DNA from: CAG-698 sp964385755
Lineage (GTDB): Bacteria > Bacillota_I > Bacilli_A > ML615J-28 > CAG-698
Direction: 5' to 3'
Assembly (NCBI GenBank): GCA_964385755.1
Contig: CAYLPZ010000002.1
Coordinates: 1 to 64,000, forward strand
Length of the DNA stretch: 64,000 nt
The number at the start of each line of letters is the position of its first letter. Position 1 is the first letter of the stretch. The position numbers and the translations under genes were made by a program. Shown here piece after piece: positions 25,990-33,796 of this stretch. The notes below the pieces were generated by a model, which was given only the letters and a program-made list of their open reading frames with translations, did no database searches and was not told the origin of the DNA.

Positions 25990-26253
25990 TTAAAATTTTT
26001 TAAGTATATCGTGGTGGCCTATATCAATTAAAATAATTAATTCTTCATTTTCGAAATACCATATTATTCTTATATCCATATTTATACTACTTTCGTACAG
26101 ATCTTTTTGGCCTTTTATCTTTTTTGTTCTTAATGATGGATGCAATACATTTTCCACAAACAACTTCATTTTATTTTGAAACTGAATTTGTTCATTATTA
26201 GTAAGATCATTAAAAGCTTTTTTAAATCTTTCAGTATATGCTAATTTATACAT
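25990..26253 (-). CDS. RelE/ParE-superfamily toxin
   Basis: This 87-residue protein has the RelE/YafQ-type layout: YTERFKKAFNDLTNNEQIQFQNKMKLFVENVLHPSLRTKKIKG, then LYESSINMDIRIIW and the last strands IILIDIGHHDILKKF. Such toxins are usually ribosome-dependent mRNA interferases, though ParE-type gyrase poisons share the fold. The His-rich end and Arg/Lys in the central strands fit a nuclease site. It starts 3 nt after the antitoxin stop, so it is translated with it. It is an intact gene in an otherwise decayed island, as expected for an addiction module. Confidence 0.85.
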   Translation of the reverse strand: MYKLAYTERFKKAFNDLTNNEQIQFQNKMKLFVENVLHPSLRTKKIKGQKDLYESSINMDIRIIWYFENEELIILIDIGHHDILKKF

Positions 26254-26256
26254 AAG

Positions 26257-26523
26257 CTACTCCTTACTATCATCTTTAAGACTCTTTAACAAATCATCTA
26301 CATTGTTAAATGTATTATATTCGAATTTTACATCCTCCCTCAATACTTGAATTTCTTCTGCTAATTTTAATATATATTCTTTAGGATATACAGCGACAGG
26401 TTCAAGCTTAATACTACCATTTTCAATTGATACTTCAAATTTATCTCCTTCTTGTAAATTTAAATTTTTTACAATTTCCTTTGGTAACGTGATTTGGGAT
26501 TTCTTTCTTAATTCAATAATCAT
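26257..26523 (-). CDS. AbrB/MazE/SpoVT-type antitoxin
   Basis: The protein has 88 residues. The N-terminal ~45 form a swapped-hairpin AbrB fold: IIELRKKSQITLPKEIVKNLNLQEGDKFEVSIENGSIKLEPV. The rest is an acidic helical tail (LAEEIQVLREDVKFEYNTFNNVDDLLKSLKDD) likely to wrap the toxin. The N-terminal domain should bind its own promoter. AAGGAGGATATT precedes the ATG. Pairing AbrB-type antitoxins with RelE-type toxins is known in Firmicutes. Confidence 0.88.
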   Translation of the reverse strand: MIIELRKKSQITLPKEIVKNLNLQEGDKFEVSIENGSIKLEPVAVYPKEYILKLAEEIQVLREDVKFEYNTFNNVDDLLKSLKDDSKE

Positions 26524-26534
26524 AATATCCTCCT

Positions 26535-26590
26535 TGTTGGAAATTCCTACTTTCCTACTATATTATATCATACCTAAATAAAATTATCAA
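26535..26590 (-). promoter_or_regulatory. Toxin-antitoxin promoter with GTAGGAA repeats
   Basis: On the minus strand TTGATA (26590-26585), 17 nt, TATAAT (26567-26562). Just downstream GTAGGAA is repeated directly with one base between copies and runs into a GGAATTTCC palindrome before the ribosome site. This is a likely autoregulatory operator. Confidence 0.7.
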
Positions 26591-26805
26591 CTATTTTAAA
26601 TAAAAAAGAATTCAAATCCCATTAAACGACTATTTTTCCAACACCTTTAAAATAACCCTTATTCAAATCTCTTTAATTGAACAAAAACTAAAATATCCAA
26701 AGGAAATAAAAAAAATTGCTCCAAATATGGAACAAAATCTTTAAAATAGGTCTTAAAACCTCTATATAATTACTATAAATCTGATGACTTATAGACACAT
26801 TCTAA

Positions 26806-26880
26806 TGGAGCAGGTAACGGGGATCGAACCCGCATCTTAGCCATGGCAAGGCCACATAATAGCCATTATACGATACCTGC
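26806..26880 (-). tRNA. tRNA-Gly (GCC)
   Basis: Read on the minus strand: GCAGGTA acceptor, D arm with AATGGCT, anticodon loop TTGCCAT (GCC), T loop TTCGATC, and a 3' end TACCTGC-T-CCA with encoded CCA. Confidence 0.93.
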
Positions 26881-26908
26881 ATTTTGCTTTCTCAACAAAA
26901 GCAATAAT

Positions 26909-26937
26909 ATTATATCAAATAGATTTCATAAATGCAA
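26909..26937 (-). promoter_or_regulatory. Promoter of tRNA-Gly
   Basis: On the minus strand TTGCAT (26937-26932), 17 nt, TATAAT (26914-26909), about 28 nt before the tRNA. Confidence 0.75.
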
Positions 26938-27003
26938 GTGTTTTTTTAAAAAAATTAAAAAAAATAAATTTAATAATAATTAAAAAAATAAATTTAATAA
27001 TAA

Positions 27004-27032
27004 TTGTAAATAAATAGATTTTTATGTATAAT
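27004..27032 (+). promoter_or_regulatory. Promoter of the cvpA-like gene
   Basis: TTGTAA, 17 nt, TATAAT. The -35 lies at the end of two AT-only 24-25-bp tandem repeats (about 26955-27004). Confidence 0.6.
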
Positions 27033-27050
27033 AATAGTAGAGGTGATTGT

Positions 27051-27782
27051 ATGGAAAATTTGAATATTGTTGATTATATTGTCTTAGGAATTATATTATT
27101 GTTTGCTATTATATTCTTTTTTAAAGGTTTCATTAAATCGCTTTTTTCATTAACTAAGAAAGTTTTAGCAATTTTTCTTTCATTTTTGCTTGTTAAGCCA
27201 GTTAGTGGTATTTTATTAGGCACTAGTCTTGGTGATTCTGCTCGTTCATCTGTGCTTGATTGGGTAGTATCTAAGCTTGGTGATGTTGCTAATATTACTA
27301 ATCCTACTTCAGAACAAATTGGTGAATTATCATCATCTTTAAATATTCCTAAATTTATTTGTGATTGGATTTTTCAAGGCTTTGAGAATAATCTTGCTGA
27401 TTGTACTTTAGGCGAAGCAATTAGCAAAACTATTACTTATTATGCGTTTAATATATTAACTTTCATTGCATTATTCATTATCCTAAGTATTTTAATTTGG
27501 ATTGTTGTTAAAGTTCTTAATAAAGTTGTGGAAACACCTTTATTAAAACCAATAAATAGACTTTTAGGATTTGCATTAGGTGCTGTTTATGGTGCATTGA
27601 TTGTTTCCGTAATTTTCCTAGGAATGAGTGCTTTATCTTCATGGGATTTTATTAATAACATTATTCAAACGTATATTGATCCGTTAAATGAGTCCTTTGG
27701 CGTTGCAAGGTTCCTTTACAATAATAATTTACTTGTTTTGATATATGAAAATATTATTAATATTGAGAATATTTTTGGTTAA
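27051..27782 (+). CDS. CvpA family membrane protein
   Basis: The protein has 243 residues with four hydrophobic segments (about 5-25, 30-50, 120-145, 175-200), and the N-terminus NIVDYIVLGIILLFAIIFFFKGFIKSLFSLTKK carries the CvpA pattern of a helix, G-F-x-[KR]-[GS] and a second helix. CvpA-like proteins are linked to colicin V export and, in Firmicutes, to cell envelope functions near mutS2; the mechanism is unknown. The ATG at 27051 follows AGAGGTGAT. An upstream in-frame ATG at 27024 would have no ribosome site. It is monocistronic. Confidence 0.8.
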   Translation: MENLNIVDYIVLGIILLFAIIFFFKGFIKSLFSLTKKVLAIFLSFLLVKPVSGILLGTSLGDSARSSVLDWVVSKLGDVANITNPTSEQIGELSSSLNIPKFICDWIFQGFENNLADCTLGEAISKTITYYAFNILTFIALFIILSILIWIVVKVLNKVVETPLLKPINRLLGFALGAVYGALIVSVIFLGMSALSSWDFINNIIQTYIDPLNESFGVARFLYNNNLLVLIYENIINIENIFG

Positions 27783-27795
27783 TTAGATTAAAATA

Positions 27796-27838
27796 AAAAC
27801 ATTATTTACTCATTATGAATAAATAATGTTTTTTTATT
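27796..27838. terminator. Bidirectional terminator between cvpA and the DedA-PlsC gene
   Basis: A 13-bp stem AAAACATTATTTA / TAAATAATGTTTT has an 11-nt loop and A and T tracts on both sides, between convergent genes. Confidence 0.85.
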
Positions 27839-29975
27839 ACTTGTTTATTATATCAATATTATTTTTTTCAATATAATCTTCATACATTTGTTCTTCAACC
27901 ACACTAAATTTTACACAGGTTTCAATATTTTCGGGAACAAAGTAGTACAATGTTTGATCATGATAAACTTCAAAATCTTCCTTAACACCAAATGGTAATG
28001 CGGGTAGATTTTCAAGTCTAAATAAGATGTCAACATTTTCTCCATTCTTTGTTCCAACATATCTTAGACCTTCGTGTGTGAGTGTACATACGCCCTCGCC
28101 AACAACTGAAAAACCTAATCCTTTATTGTCTGGGTTTTTTAATGTAACTTTGCTTTCAAGTTTGTAGTTTGGATCTTGAATATTCTCTCTTTCAATTTTT
28201 TTCTGATAATTGTAAAAGTCAGTAATTGTATTTGGCACTTTCTCTTGATCAGAAGATAAACTATAATCACTATTTAGCGTAATCACTGTTTTACAATGAC
28301 TACAAGTTATTTTGTTGTTGTGAGTGAAGAAAGAAAACTCACTTTCACAAACTGGGCAGTGGTAGAAGATGTACTCTAACCCTTCCGCAAATTTTTTACC
28401 TTTGAATTTTACTTTTTCTTTCTTAATCCAATCGTATTCATTGTAATATAAATTTTCATTAATGATATCATAAATTTCTTGTAGTGATAATTTATCAATA
28501 TCATCTTTATCAATGATTTTATTCCATGTAACATCTACTCTACCCTTACGGTATGTAGAAGCCCATTTTGGTTTAGTAAAATAATTACCATTTATTTTGA
28601 ATAAGTAAACATTTATTTTTTCTTTTTTGATAAATTTTACTGTACTTGGAATGAATGATTCCATTTCTCCATGTGGAGAAAGTCTTCCTTCAGGTGCTAA
28701 ACCTAAAATACCATTTTCTTTGATTACTTTCTTCATGTTCTTTATAGCACTAATATCAGGTTGATATAAGAACTTTGGAAAACATCCAAGTGCATGTAAT
28801 AGTCTTCCTAAATGATAGTTACAAAAATAATAATAAGCAGTCACAATATTAATATTTTGTGGGTATAATGGAGTAAATGCCGCAACAAAATCGAGTGCTG
28901 AACCATGATTAAATAGTACAACTGATGGTTTTTCAAGTTTTTTAATGCCGTTTTTATTTACTTTAAGATTAAACTTAATTTTTCCCCATAAATATAATAT
29001 TTTGGCGAAAAACCAATATAATAATTTATTTTGTTTAGTTACAACACTTGCTTGGAAATCTTTCATTTTCTTTTTTGTGAAAAGTTTTGCGAAAGAAGAA
29101 CTAAATAAAAAGTAAAGAATTGCGTAAGTGAATATTATACATAATAATATTGCACAAGAAAAATATCTTTTTGAGAATAGAAGAACTGAGATAGTAACAA
29201 GTAAAGCAACAAGTGGGATAAATAAAATAATTGTTGATCTAATACTTCTATTTAAGATATGATCATTAATTTGTTTTTTGAATTTAATTAATAATGAAAT
29301 AATAATTAATAACGCAAAACCAAAAATTAATGCAGGGACAAGATTAGTAAGCTTTAATATTTCTGTGTTTAATAATATTGTACTAGTTGCAATACAAACT
29401 ATAATCGATGGTATCGTTCCAAGTGTAGTTACGATGATATAACGCATGAACTTCATATCTTTTTTTGCGGCAGTATATGCTATTAAGCCATAAGGAATTA
29501 CAGGCGCAAAGTATAAACCTAGAATGAACCAAGTAAGACTTTTGGTATCATCATCATTTTTTGTATTGACTAATTTATTAATTTTATCATTATTTACTGC
29601 TTTTTTTGGTTTGATATTAAAATCAAAGAAATGAACAAGAGTATATAAAATGGTGTTACCAATAGCAATTCCAATTATGCAACATACGAAGCCAAAGTAT
29701 TTACCTAAAGCAATGCCTGCTAAAAATTGTGTTGGTTCACCAGGAATAATAGTTAAGAATACTTGGAAAGTATTCATTAATATTATTACGATATATTTCC
29801 AAATACCTAATTTTTCTAGTTCTTGTTCAAAAGGTAGATCGTTTCCTGTTAATAACATTTCTTTTATTGGATTATACAAAATATATATAAAATAAAAGAA
29901 AATTGCTATGAATGAAACAATCAATAAAGCAGAGAAACATTTTCCTATTATAAATTTTAATTTCTCTTTTCTCAT
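27837..29975 (-). CDS. Fused DedA/VTT membrane protein and PlsC acyltransferase with zinc ribbon
   Basis: This is a 712-residue fusion. Residues ~50-235 form a VTT/DedA (SNARE-associated) domain with the re-entrant pattern PGEPTQFLAGIALGKYFGF and YFAPVIPYGLIAYTAA; more helices follow to ~300. Residues ~340-530 are a PlsC-type lysophosphatidate acyltransferase with NHGSALDF (HX4D site) and APEGRLSPHG (substrate motif). Then comes a four-Cys zinc ribbon CPVCESEF...CSHCKTVI, and a C-terminal ~100-residue beta-rich part. PlsC acylates 1-acyl-glycerol-3-phosphate at the membrane, and DedA-type proteins move lipids across it, so the fusion could couple phospholipid synthesis to flipping; that is inference. 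Overall domain order is not one I know as standard. Confidence 0.8.
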   Translation of the reverse strand: MRKEKLKFIIGKCFSALLIVSFIAIFFYFIYILYNPIKEMLLTGNDLPFEQELEKLGIWKYIVIILMNTFQVFLTIIPGEPTQFLAGIALGKYFGFVCCIIGIAIGNTILYTLVHFFDFNIKPKKAVNNDKINKLVNTKNDDDTKSLTWFILGLYFAPVIPYGLIAYTAAKKDMKFMRYIIVTTLGTIPSIIVCIATSTILLNTEILKLTNLVPALIFGFALLIIISLLIKFKKQINDHILNRSIRSTIILFIPLVALLVTISVLLFSKRYFSCAILLCIIFTYAILYFLFSSSFAKLFTKKKMKDFQASVVTKQNKLLYWFFAKILYLWGKIKFNLKVNKNGIKKLEKPSVVLFNHGSALDFVAAFTPLYPQNINIVTAYYYFCNYHLGRLLHALGCFPKFLYQPDISAIKNMKKVIKENGILGLAPEGRLSPHGEMESFIPSTVKFIKKEKINVYLFKINGNYFTKPKWASTYRKGRVDVTWNKIIDKDDIDKLSLQEIYDIINENLYYNEYDWIKKEKVKFKGKKFAEGLEYIFYHCPVCESEFSFFTHNNKITCSHCKTVITLNSDYSLSSDQEKVPNTITDFYNYQKKIERENIQDPNYKLESKVTLKNPDNKGLGFSVVGEGVCTLTHEGLRYVGTKNGENVDILFRLENLPALPFGVKEDFEVYHDQTLYYFVPENIETCVKFSVVEEQMYEDYIEKNNIDIINK

Positions 29976-30307
29976 AATTTACCTTCCAATTCTTATATAT
30001 TTTATCACATTATATAAAAAAAGCAATATGTACTTAACTTTCAACTACAATTAAATTATATTGTGTTTCTTTTTTTTATTATTAAATAGATTTAATGAAT
30101 ATATTCACAAAATATAAAATATATCTCAGATATAAAAATGTCAGTTTATTATCATATATAAATAAAATATTTATTATAAATAAAATATTTATTATAAATA
30201 AAATATTTATGAATTATAACAAATGTATTGCTAATTTTTATATTAATATTAGTATAATATCTTGTTTGTTTAATAGAATATAAACACAAAAAAAACATAA
30301 AAAAACT
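29976..30307. other. Gene-free AT-rich gap with tandem repeats
   Basis: No gene or RNA is seen. It contains three exact 18-bp repeats at 30157-30210 and, at its right end, runs into the rplU promoter. The promoter of the DedA-PlsC gene (minus strand) must lie in its left part, but no clear boxes were found. Confidence 0.5.
30157..30210 (+). repeat. Three exact 18-bp tandem repeats
   Basis: The unit TATAAATAAAATATTTAT occurs at 30157-30174, 30175-30192 and 30193-30210 without mismatch. It consists only of A and T, and each unit contains a near-palindrome. Confidence 0.9.
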
Positions 30308-30336
30308 TTGACAATAGTTAAAAAATGGTGTATAAT
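30308..30336 (+). promoter_or_regulatory. Sigma-A promoter of the rplU operon
   Basis: TTGACA, 17 nt, TATAAT: a consensus promoter. Confidence 0.9.
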
Positions 30337-30342
30337 AAATAT

Positions 30343-30440
30343 GTTGTAAATACTACAACCGCACTAAATAGGTTTGAAGATATTATTTATTAATACACCT
30401 TTAAGGGCGTGACTTAAAAATTTAATAGGAGGTAAAAGTA
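30343..30440 (+). promoter_or_regulatory. Structured leader of rplU (L21 leader candidate)
   Basis: About 100 nt between the promoter and the L21 start begin with a small hairpin (GTTGTA / TACAAC), then GGTTTGAAGATATT and ACACCTTTAAGGGCGTGACT, before AGGAGG. Firmicutes carry an L21 leader RNA at this place. The conserved-looking GC-containing blocks in AT-rich DNA fit, but I cannot confirm the fold. Confidence 0.5.
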
Positions 30441-30740
30441 ATGTTTGCAATTATTGAAACTGGCGGAAAACAATATCGCGTTAGTGAAGGTGAAGAACTT
30501 TTCATTGAAAAGTTAGAAGCTGAAGTTGAAGCTGAAGTTGTTTTTGACAAAGTATTAATGGTAAATGAAAAAGTAGGTGCACCTTACGTTGAAGGTGCTA
30601 AAGTTGTTGCTAATGTTGTTAAACATGGTAAAGCACCAAAAATTATTGTTTACAAGTACAAATCAAAAAAGAACTATCACAAAAAACAAGGTCATCGTCA
30701 ACCTTATACTAAAGTTAAAATTGCTTCTATTGAAGCCTAA
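30441..30740 (+). CDS. rplU: 50S ribosomal protein L21
   Basis: L21 binds 23S rRNA in the large subunit. The 99 residues show MFAIIETGGKQYRVSEGE, VVFDKVLM, G-x-P-Y-V-x-GAKV, and the basic end KIIVYKYKSKKNYHKKQGHRQPYTKVKI typical of the family. AGGAGG precedes the ATG. It is first in the rplU-prp-rpmA operon. Confidence 0.97.
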   Translation: MFAIIETGGKQYRVSEGEELFIEKLEAEVEAEVVFDKVLMVNEKVGAPYVEGAKVVANVVKHGKAPKIIVYKYKSKKNYHKKQGHRQPYTKVKIASIEA

Positions 30741-30753
30741 TTAGGACTTTTAT

Positions 30754-31080
30754 ATGACACATGCTACTATATGGAAAAACGATAAAACAGTAGTTCGTGT
30801 ATTAGTAAAAGGTCATGCAGATTATGCATCTTATGGTAGTGACATTGTATGTAGTTCGATTTCTACTGCGATGATTTTAACAGCAAATCTAATATCTAGA
30901 TTAGCTAAGGAAAATCAATATAAAATAACTATTGAAGAAGAAGATGTAGTTATTGACATTGAGATAATAGAGTTTGATAAGTATGATGTGTTAGCAAATA
31001 TAATGGAAAATTTATTTGATAGTCTTGAAGAAATTCAAACTCAATACCCTAAACATTTAAAAATAACAATTAAAGATTAG
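30754..31080 (+). CDS. prp: Ribosomal-processing cysteine protease Prp
   Basis: Prp removes the N-terminal extension of L27 in Firmicutes and is essential where that extension exists. The 108-residue protein carries the catalytic His in KGHADYASYG and Cys in SDIVCSSIS. It lies between the L21 and L27 genes, its invariant context. The L27 encoded 28 nt downstream has the matching cleavable extension, so the pair is functionally consistent. Confidence 0.95.
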   Translation: MTHATIWKNDKTVVRVLVKGHADYASYGSDIVCSSISTAMILTANLISRLAKENQYKITIEEEDVVIDIEIIEFDKYDVLANIMENLFDSLEEIQTQYPKHLKITIKD

Positions 31081-31108
31081 GGATAAAATATTATAAGGAG
31101 GATTACTC

Positions 31109-31393
31109 ATGTTTAGATTAAATATACAATTTTTTGCGTCTAAAAAAGCAGCTGGTTCTACTAAGAACGGTCGTGATTCACATGCTAAGAGATTAGGATG
31201 TAAGAAATCTGATGGTGAATTTGCTACTTGTGGTTCAATCATTTATCGTCAAAGAGGAACTAAAATTCATCCTGGAACAAATGTAGGTAAAGGTGGAGAT
31301 GATACTTTATTTGCAAAAGTTACTGGAATTGTTAAATACGAGCGCAAAGGTAAAGACAAAAAACAAGTGTCTGTATATCCTGTTGAGGCTTAA
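31109..31393 (+). CDS. rpmA: 50S ribosomal protein L27 with Prp-cleaved extension
   Basis: L27 reaches the peptidyl-transferase centre. The 94 residues start MFRLNIQFFASKKAAGSTKN: the segment up to QFF is the Firmicutes extension, and Prp should cut between Phe and Ala. The rest is standard (GRDSHAKRLGCKKSDGEF, IIYRQRGTKIHPGTNVGKGGDDTLFAK). AAGGAGGA precedes the ATG, and a short terminator follows. Confidence 0.97.
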   Translation: MFRLNIQFFASKKAAGSTKNGRDSHAKRLGCKKSDGEFATCGSIIYRQRGTKIHPGTNVGKGGDDTLFAKVTGIVKYERKGKDKKQVSVYPVEA

Positions 31394-31401
31394 GAAAATA
31401 C

Positions 31402-31429
31402 AATGCACTTTGTTATAAAGTGCATTTTT
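31402..31429 (+). terminator. Hairpin between rpmA and obg
   Basis: AATGCACTTT / AAAGTGCATT has a 5-nt loop and a T run. It probably attenuates transcription into obg. Confidence 0.75.
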
Positions 31430-31459
31430 AAATATTTTAGAGGGGAGAAAAAGCAAGCT

Positions 31460-32737
31460 ATGTTGATCGATGAGGTAACAATATATGTCAAAGCTGGTAA
31501 TGGTGGTAATGGTTGCGTTGCCTTCCGTCATGAAAAGTTTGTTGCGAAAGGTGGACCATCAGGAGGTAATGGTGGCCGTGGTGGTGATATAATTTTTGTT
31601 GGTGATAAAGGTGTTACTACTTTACTTGACTTTAAATATCATCGCATTATTAAAGCTAAAAGTGGTGAAAATGGCATGGCAAAAGATTGCTATGGTGCTG
31701 ATAGCGAACACGTTTATTTACGTGTTCCACTTGGGACTGTTGTTAAAGACTTAAAAACTAATACTATAATTGCGGATATAACAAAAGATAAAGAAGAAGT
31801 TGTAATCGCAAAAGGTGGAAAAGGCGGAAGAGGTAATGCATCTTTCGCAAATAGTAGAATTACTGCTCCACAAATTTGTGAAAAGGGATTACCTGGAGAA
31901 GAAAAAGAACTAAAACTAGAACTTAAGATGCTAGCTGATGTTGGTTTGATTGGTTTCCCTAGCGTTGGAAAGTCAACACTTTTATCTTCTGTTTCTAATG
32001 CAAAACCAAAGATAGCTGCTTATCATTTTACAACACTAACACCAAACCTAGGTGTTGTTGAAGTAAAAGATGGAAGGAGTTTTGTCATGGCCGATCTTCC
32101 AGGTTTAATTGAAGGCGCATCAAATGGCTTAGGATTAGGTATTAGATTTTTAAAACATATTGAAAGAACAAGGGTATTAGTTCACGTTATTGATATGAGT
32201 TGTGCTGATGGTCGAGATCCTTATGAAGATTATTTGAAAATTAATGAGGAACTTAATAATTACGATCCAATGCTTCTTAAACGTCCACAAATCATTTGCG
32301 CAAACAAAATGGATATGGAAGAAAGTAAAGAAAACTTAAAAGTGTTTAAAGAAAAAATTGGTGATGTTCCAGTTATTCCAATCAGTGCATATACAAGAAA
32401 TAACGTTGATGAATTAATATATAAGATAGCGGATACACTAGAACATGTATCACTTGATGATTTCATTGAGAAAATCGTTGATGAAGTTGTAGAGTACAAA
32501 TTTACTCCAGAAGAAGAACCATTTACTATTACTAGAAGTGACGATGGAGTATATGAAGTTACTGGTCCAATGGTTAAACGATATTTTGATGTAACAGATT
32601 TCTCTCATGACGCTAATGTAAAAATGTTTGCAAGGCGTTTACGTGTGTTAGGAGTAGACGATGCGTTACGTAAACTTGGAGTTAAACATGGTGATACTGT
32701 TAGAGTTTTAGGCTACGAATTTGAATTCTTAGATTAG
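31460..32737 (+). CDS. obg: GTPase Obg/CgtA
   Basis: Obg is an essential GTPase in ribosome assembly and stress signalling, and in B. subtilis also in sporulation. Domains are the Gly-rich Obg fold (residues ~1-158: AGNGGNGCVAFRHEKF, GGPSGGNGGRGGDI, GGKGGRGNASF), a G domain with GFPSVGKSTLL, DLPGLIEGA and NKMD, and the Firmicutes C-terminal OCT domain (~345-425). The ATG at 31460 is chosen because AGGGGAGAAA lies just upstream; an upstream in-frame ATG at 31403 lies in the terminator hairpin. Confidence 0.95.
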   Translation: MLIDEVTIYVKAGNGGNGCVAFRHEKFVAKGGPSGGNGGRGGDIIFVGDKGVTTLLDFKYHRIIKAKSGENGMAKDCYGADSEHVYLRVPLGTVVKDLKTNTIIADITKDKEEVVIAKGGKGGRGNASFANSRITAPQICEKGLPGEEKELKLELKMLADVGLIGFPSVGKSTLLSSVSNAKPKIAAYHFTTLTPNLGVVEVKDGRSFVMADLPGLIEGASNGLGLGIRFLKHIERTRVLVHVIDMSCADGRDPYEDYLKINEELNNYDPMLLKRPQIICANKMDMEESKENLKVFKEKIGDVPVIPISAYTRNNVDELIYKIADTLEHVSLDDFIEKIVDEVVEYKFTPEEEPFTITRSDDGVYEVTGPMVKRYFDVTDFSHDANVKMFARRLRVLGVDDALRKLGVKHGDTVRVLGYEFEFLD

Positions 32738-32784
32738 AATTCATCTACAATTTAATAAAAAGAAAGGAACAGGTTTTATCTATT

Positions 32785-33384
32785 ATGAAAGACACTAAAA
32801 AATTCTTTAAAATTACTTTTACGGGCATATTAATTGCTTTGATGTTTGCATTTTCATGGACTCCACTAGGAATGATTCCACTTGGTATTGCTAGTGCGAC
32901 AACAGTATTCATTCCGGTTGTAATTGGAATAGTATGCTTAAATGATTTTAGGTATTCACTAGTACTTGGTATTTCTTTTGGATTATGTAGTTTAATAAGA
33001 GCACTTTCACCAACAGGTGTATTAGACCCATATTTTCTTAATCCATTAGTTTCTGTTGTGCCACGTACTCTAATGGCTATTTGTACTCATTTAATATATA
33101 ATGTATTATTAAAGGCATTTAGTAAATTAAAATATGGTTATGAAATTTCAAGCTTTATTTGTGGTGGTGTTGCGGCGCTACTTAATACATTATTTACTAT
33201 TTCTATTCTAGTTTTAATATATTTCCCAGAACTTACTGAATTATTAACTACAAATAATTCAACAATGGGACTATTTATAAAAGGAATTGTACTTACTAAT
33301 ATGCTTCCAGAAATTGCATTAGGTATGATAGTTACGTTTTCGGTAGCTAAAGTATTAAAAACAATAAATAATAAGAAAAAATAA
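32785..33384 (+). CDS. ECF transporter S component, substrate unknown
   Basis: This is a 199-residue protein with about six transmembrane helices. The N-terminal pattern (K-x-x-x-F-KITFTGILIALMFAFSWTPLGMIPLG...TTVFIPVVIGI) and G-x-x-FG-x-x-SLIRA match vitamin-binding S components of energy-coupling factor importers. It would work with a shared EcfAA'T module, which is not in the window. Which vitamin or metabolite it binds cannot be read from sequence, and no riboswitch was recognised in the 47 nt upstream. It is followed by a terminator at 33421. Confidence 0.75.
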   Translation: MKDTKKFFKITFTGILIALMFAFSWTPLGMIPLGIASATTVFIPVVIGIVCLNDFRYSLVLGISFGLCSLIRALSPTGVLDPYFLNPLVSVVPRTLMAICTHLIYNVLLKAFSKLKYGYEISSFICGGVAALLNTLFTISILVLIYFPELTELLTTNNSTMGLFIKGIVLTNMLPEIALGMIVTFSVAKVLKTINNKKK

Positions 33385-33420
33385 AATATAACAAAAGCTA
33401 TAAAAATAGCCTTGTAAAAT

Positions 33421-33458
33421 AAAAGACGTTTTTCTATCTTAGAAAAGCGTCTTTTTTG
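33421..33458 (+). terminator. Terminator after the ECF gene
   Basis: AAAAGACGTTTTTCTA / TAGAAAAGCGTCTTTT (one T-G pair) has a 3-nt loop and runs into a T tract. Confidence 0.85.
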
Positions 33459-33656
33459 TTATAAAAGTATATTGAAATCAACTATTAATAATCATATTAT
33501 AGATGTTTATTATTGAAAAAAATAAGATGCTCATTAGATGACTTTAATAAAGGATTTTATAAAATGAATTGATAAAATTGTCTAGTATATATGGACAAAG
33601 CAATTGATTTTTTATGTAATAATAAACAAAAATAATTTTATATAAAAAATTAAAAG
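33459..33656. other. Gene-free gap before cassette 3
   Basis: No gene is seen on either strand. It lies directly downstream, on the minus strand, of the orphan motif at 33666-33685. The minus strand there is AT-only and resembles the start of the small membrane protein gene only faintly, with stop codons. Confidence 0.4.
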
Positions 33657-33665
33657 AATAATATT

Positions 33666-33685
33666 TAAAGGTAAGCCTTTATATA
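33666..33685 (-). promoter_or_regulatory. Orphan copy of the cassette motif, opposite strand
   Basis: On the minus strand it reads TATATAAAGGCTTACCTTTA, 19 of 20 identical to the cassette 1 motif. No start codon or open frame follows at the expected 22-nt distance. Confidence 0.6.
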
Positions 33686-33754
33686 TTAAAAAAAATGATA
33701 AAAAATAATAAAAAAATTGCATTTTTTTTAAAAAAATGATATATTAGTTCTTGC

Positions 33755-33774
33755 ACTATAAAAGTTTACTTTTA
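33755..33774 (+). promoter_or_regulatory. Shared upstream motif, cassette 3
   Basis: ACTATAAAAGTTTACTTTTA matches cassette 2 at 16 of 20 positions and ends exactly 22 nt before the start codon. Confidence 0.55.
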
Positions 33775-33796
33775 CATAATGGAGAAAGTATAAAAT

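Noticed and set aside
30095..30283. A 62-codon open frame in the gap before rplU
   Set aside because: It is made mostly of the 18-bp AT tandem repeats, has no ribosome site and shows only Ile/Asn/Lys-rich composition expected by chance.
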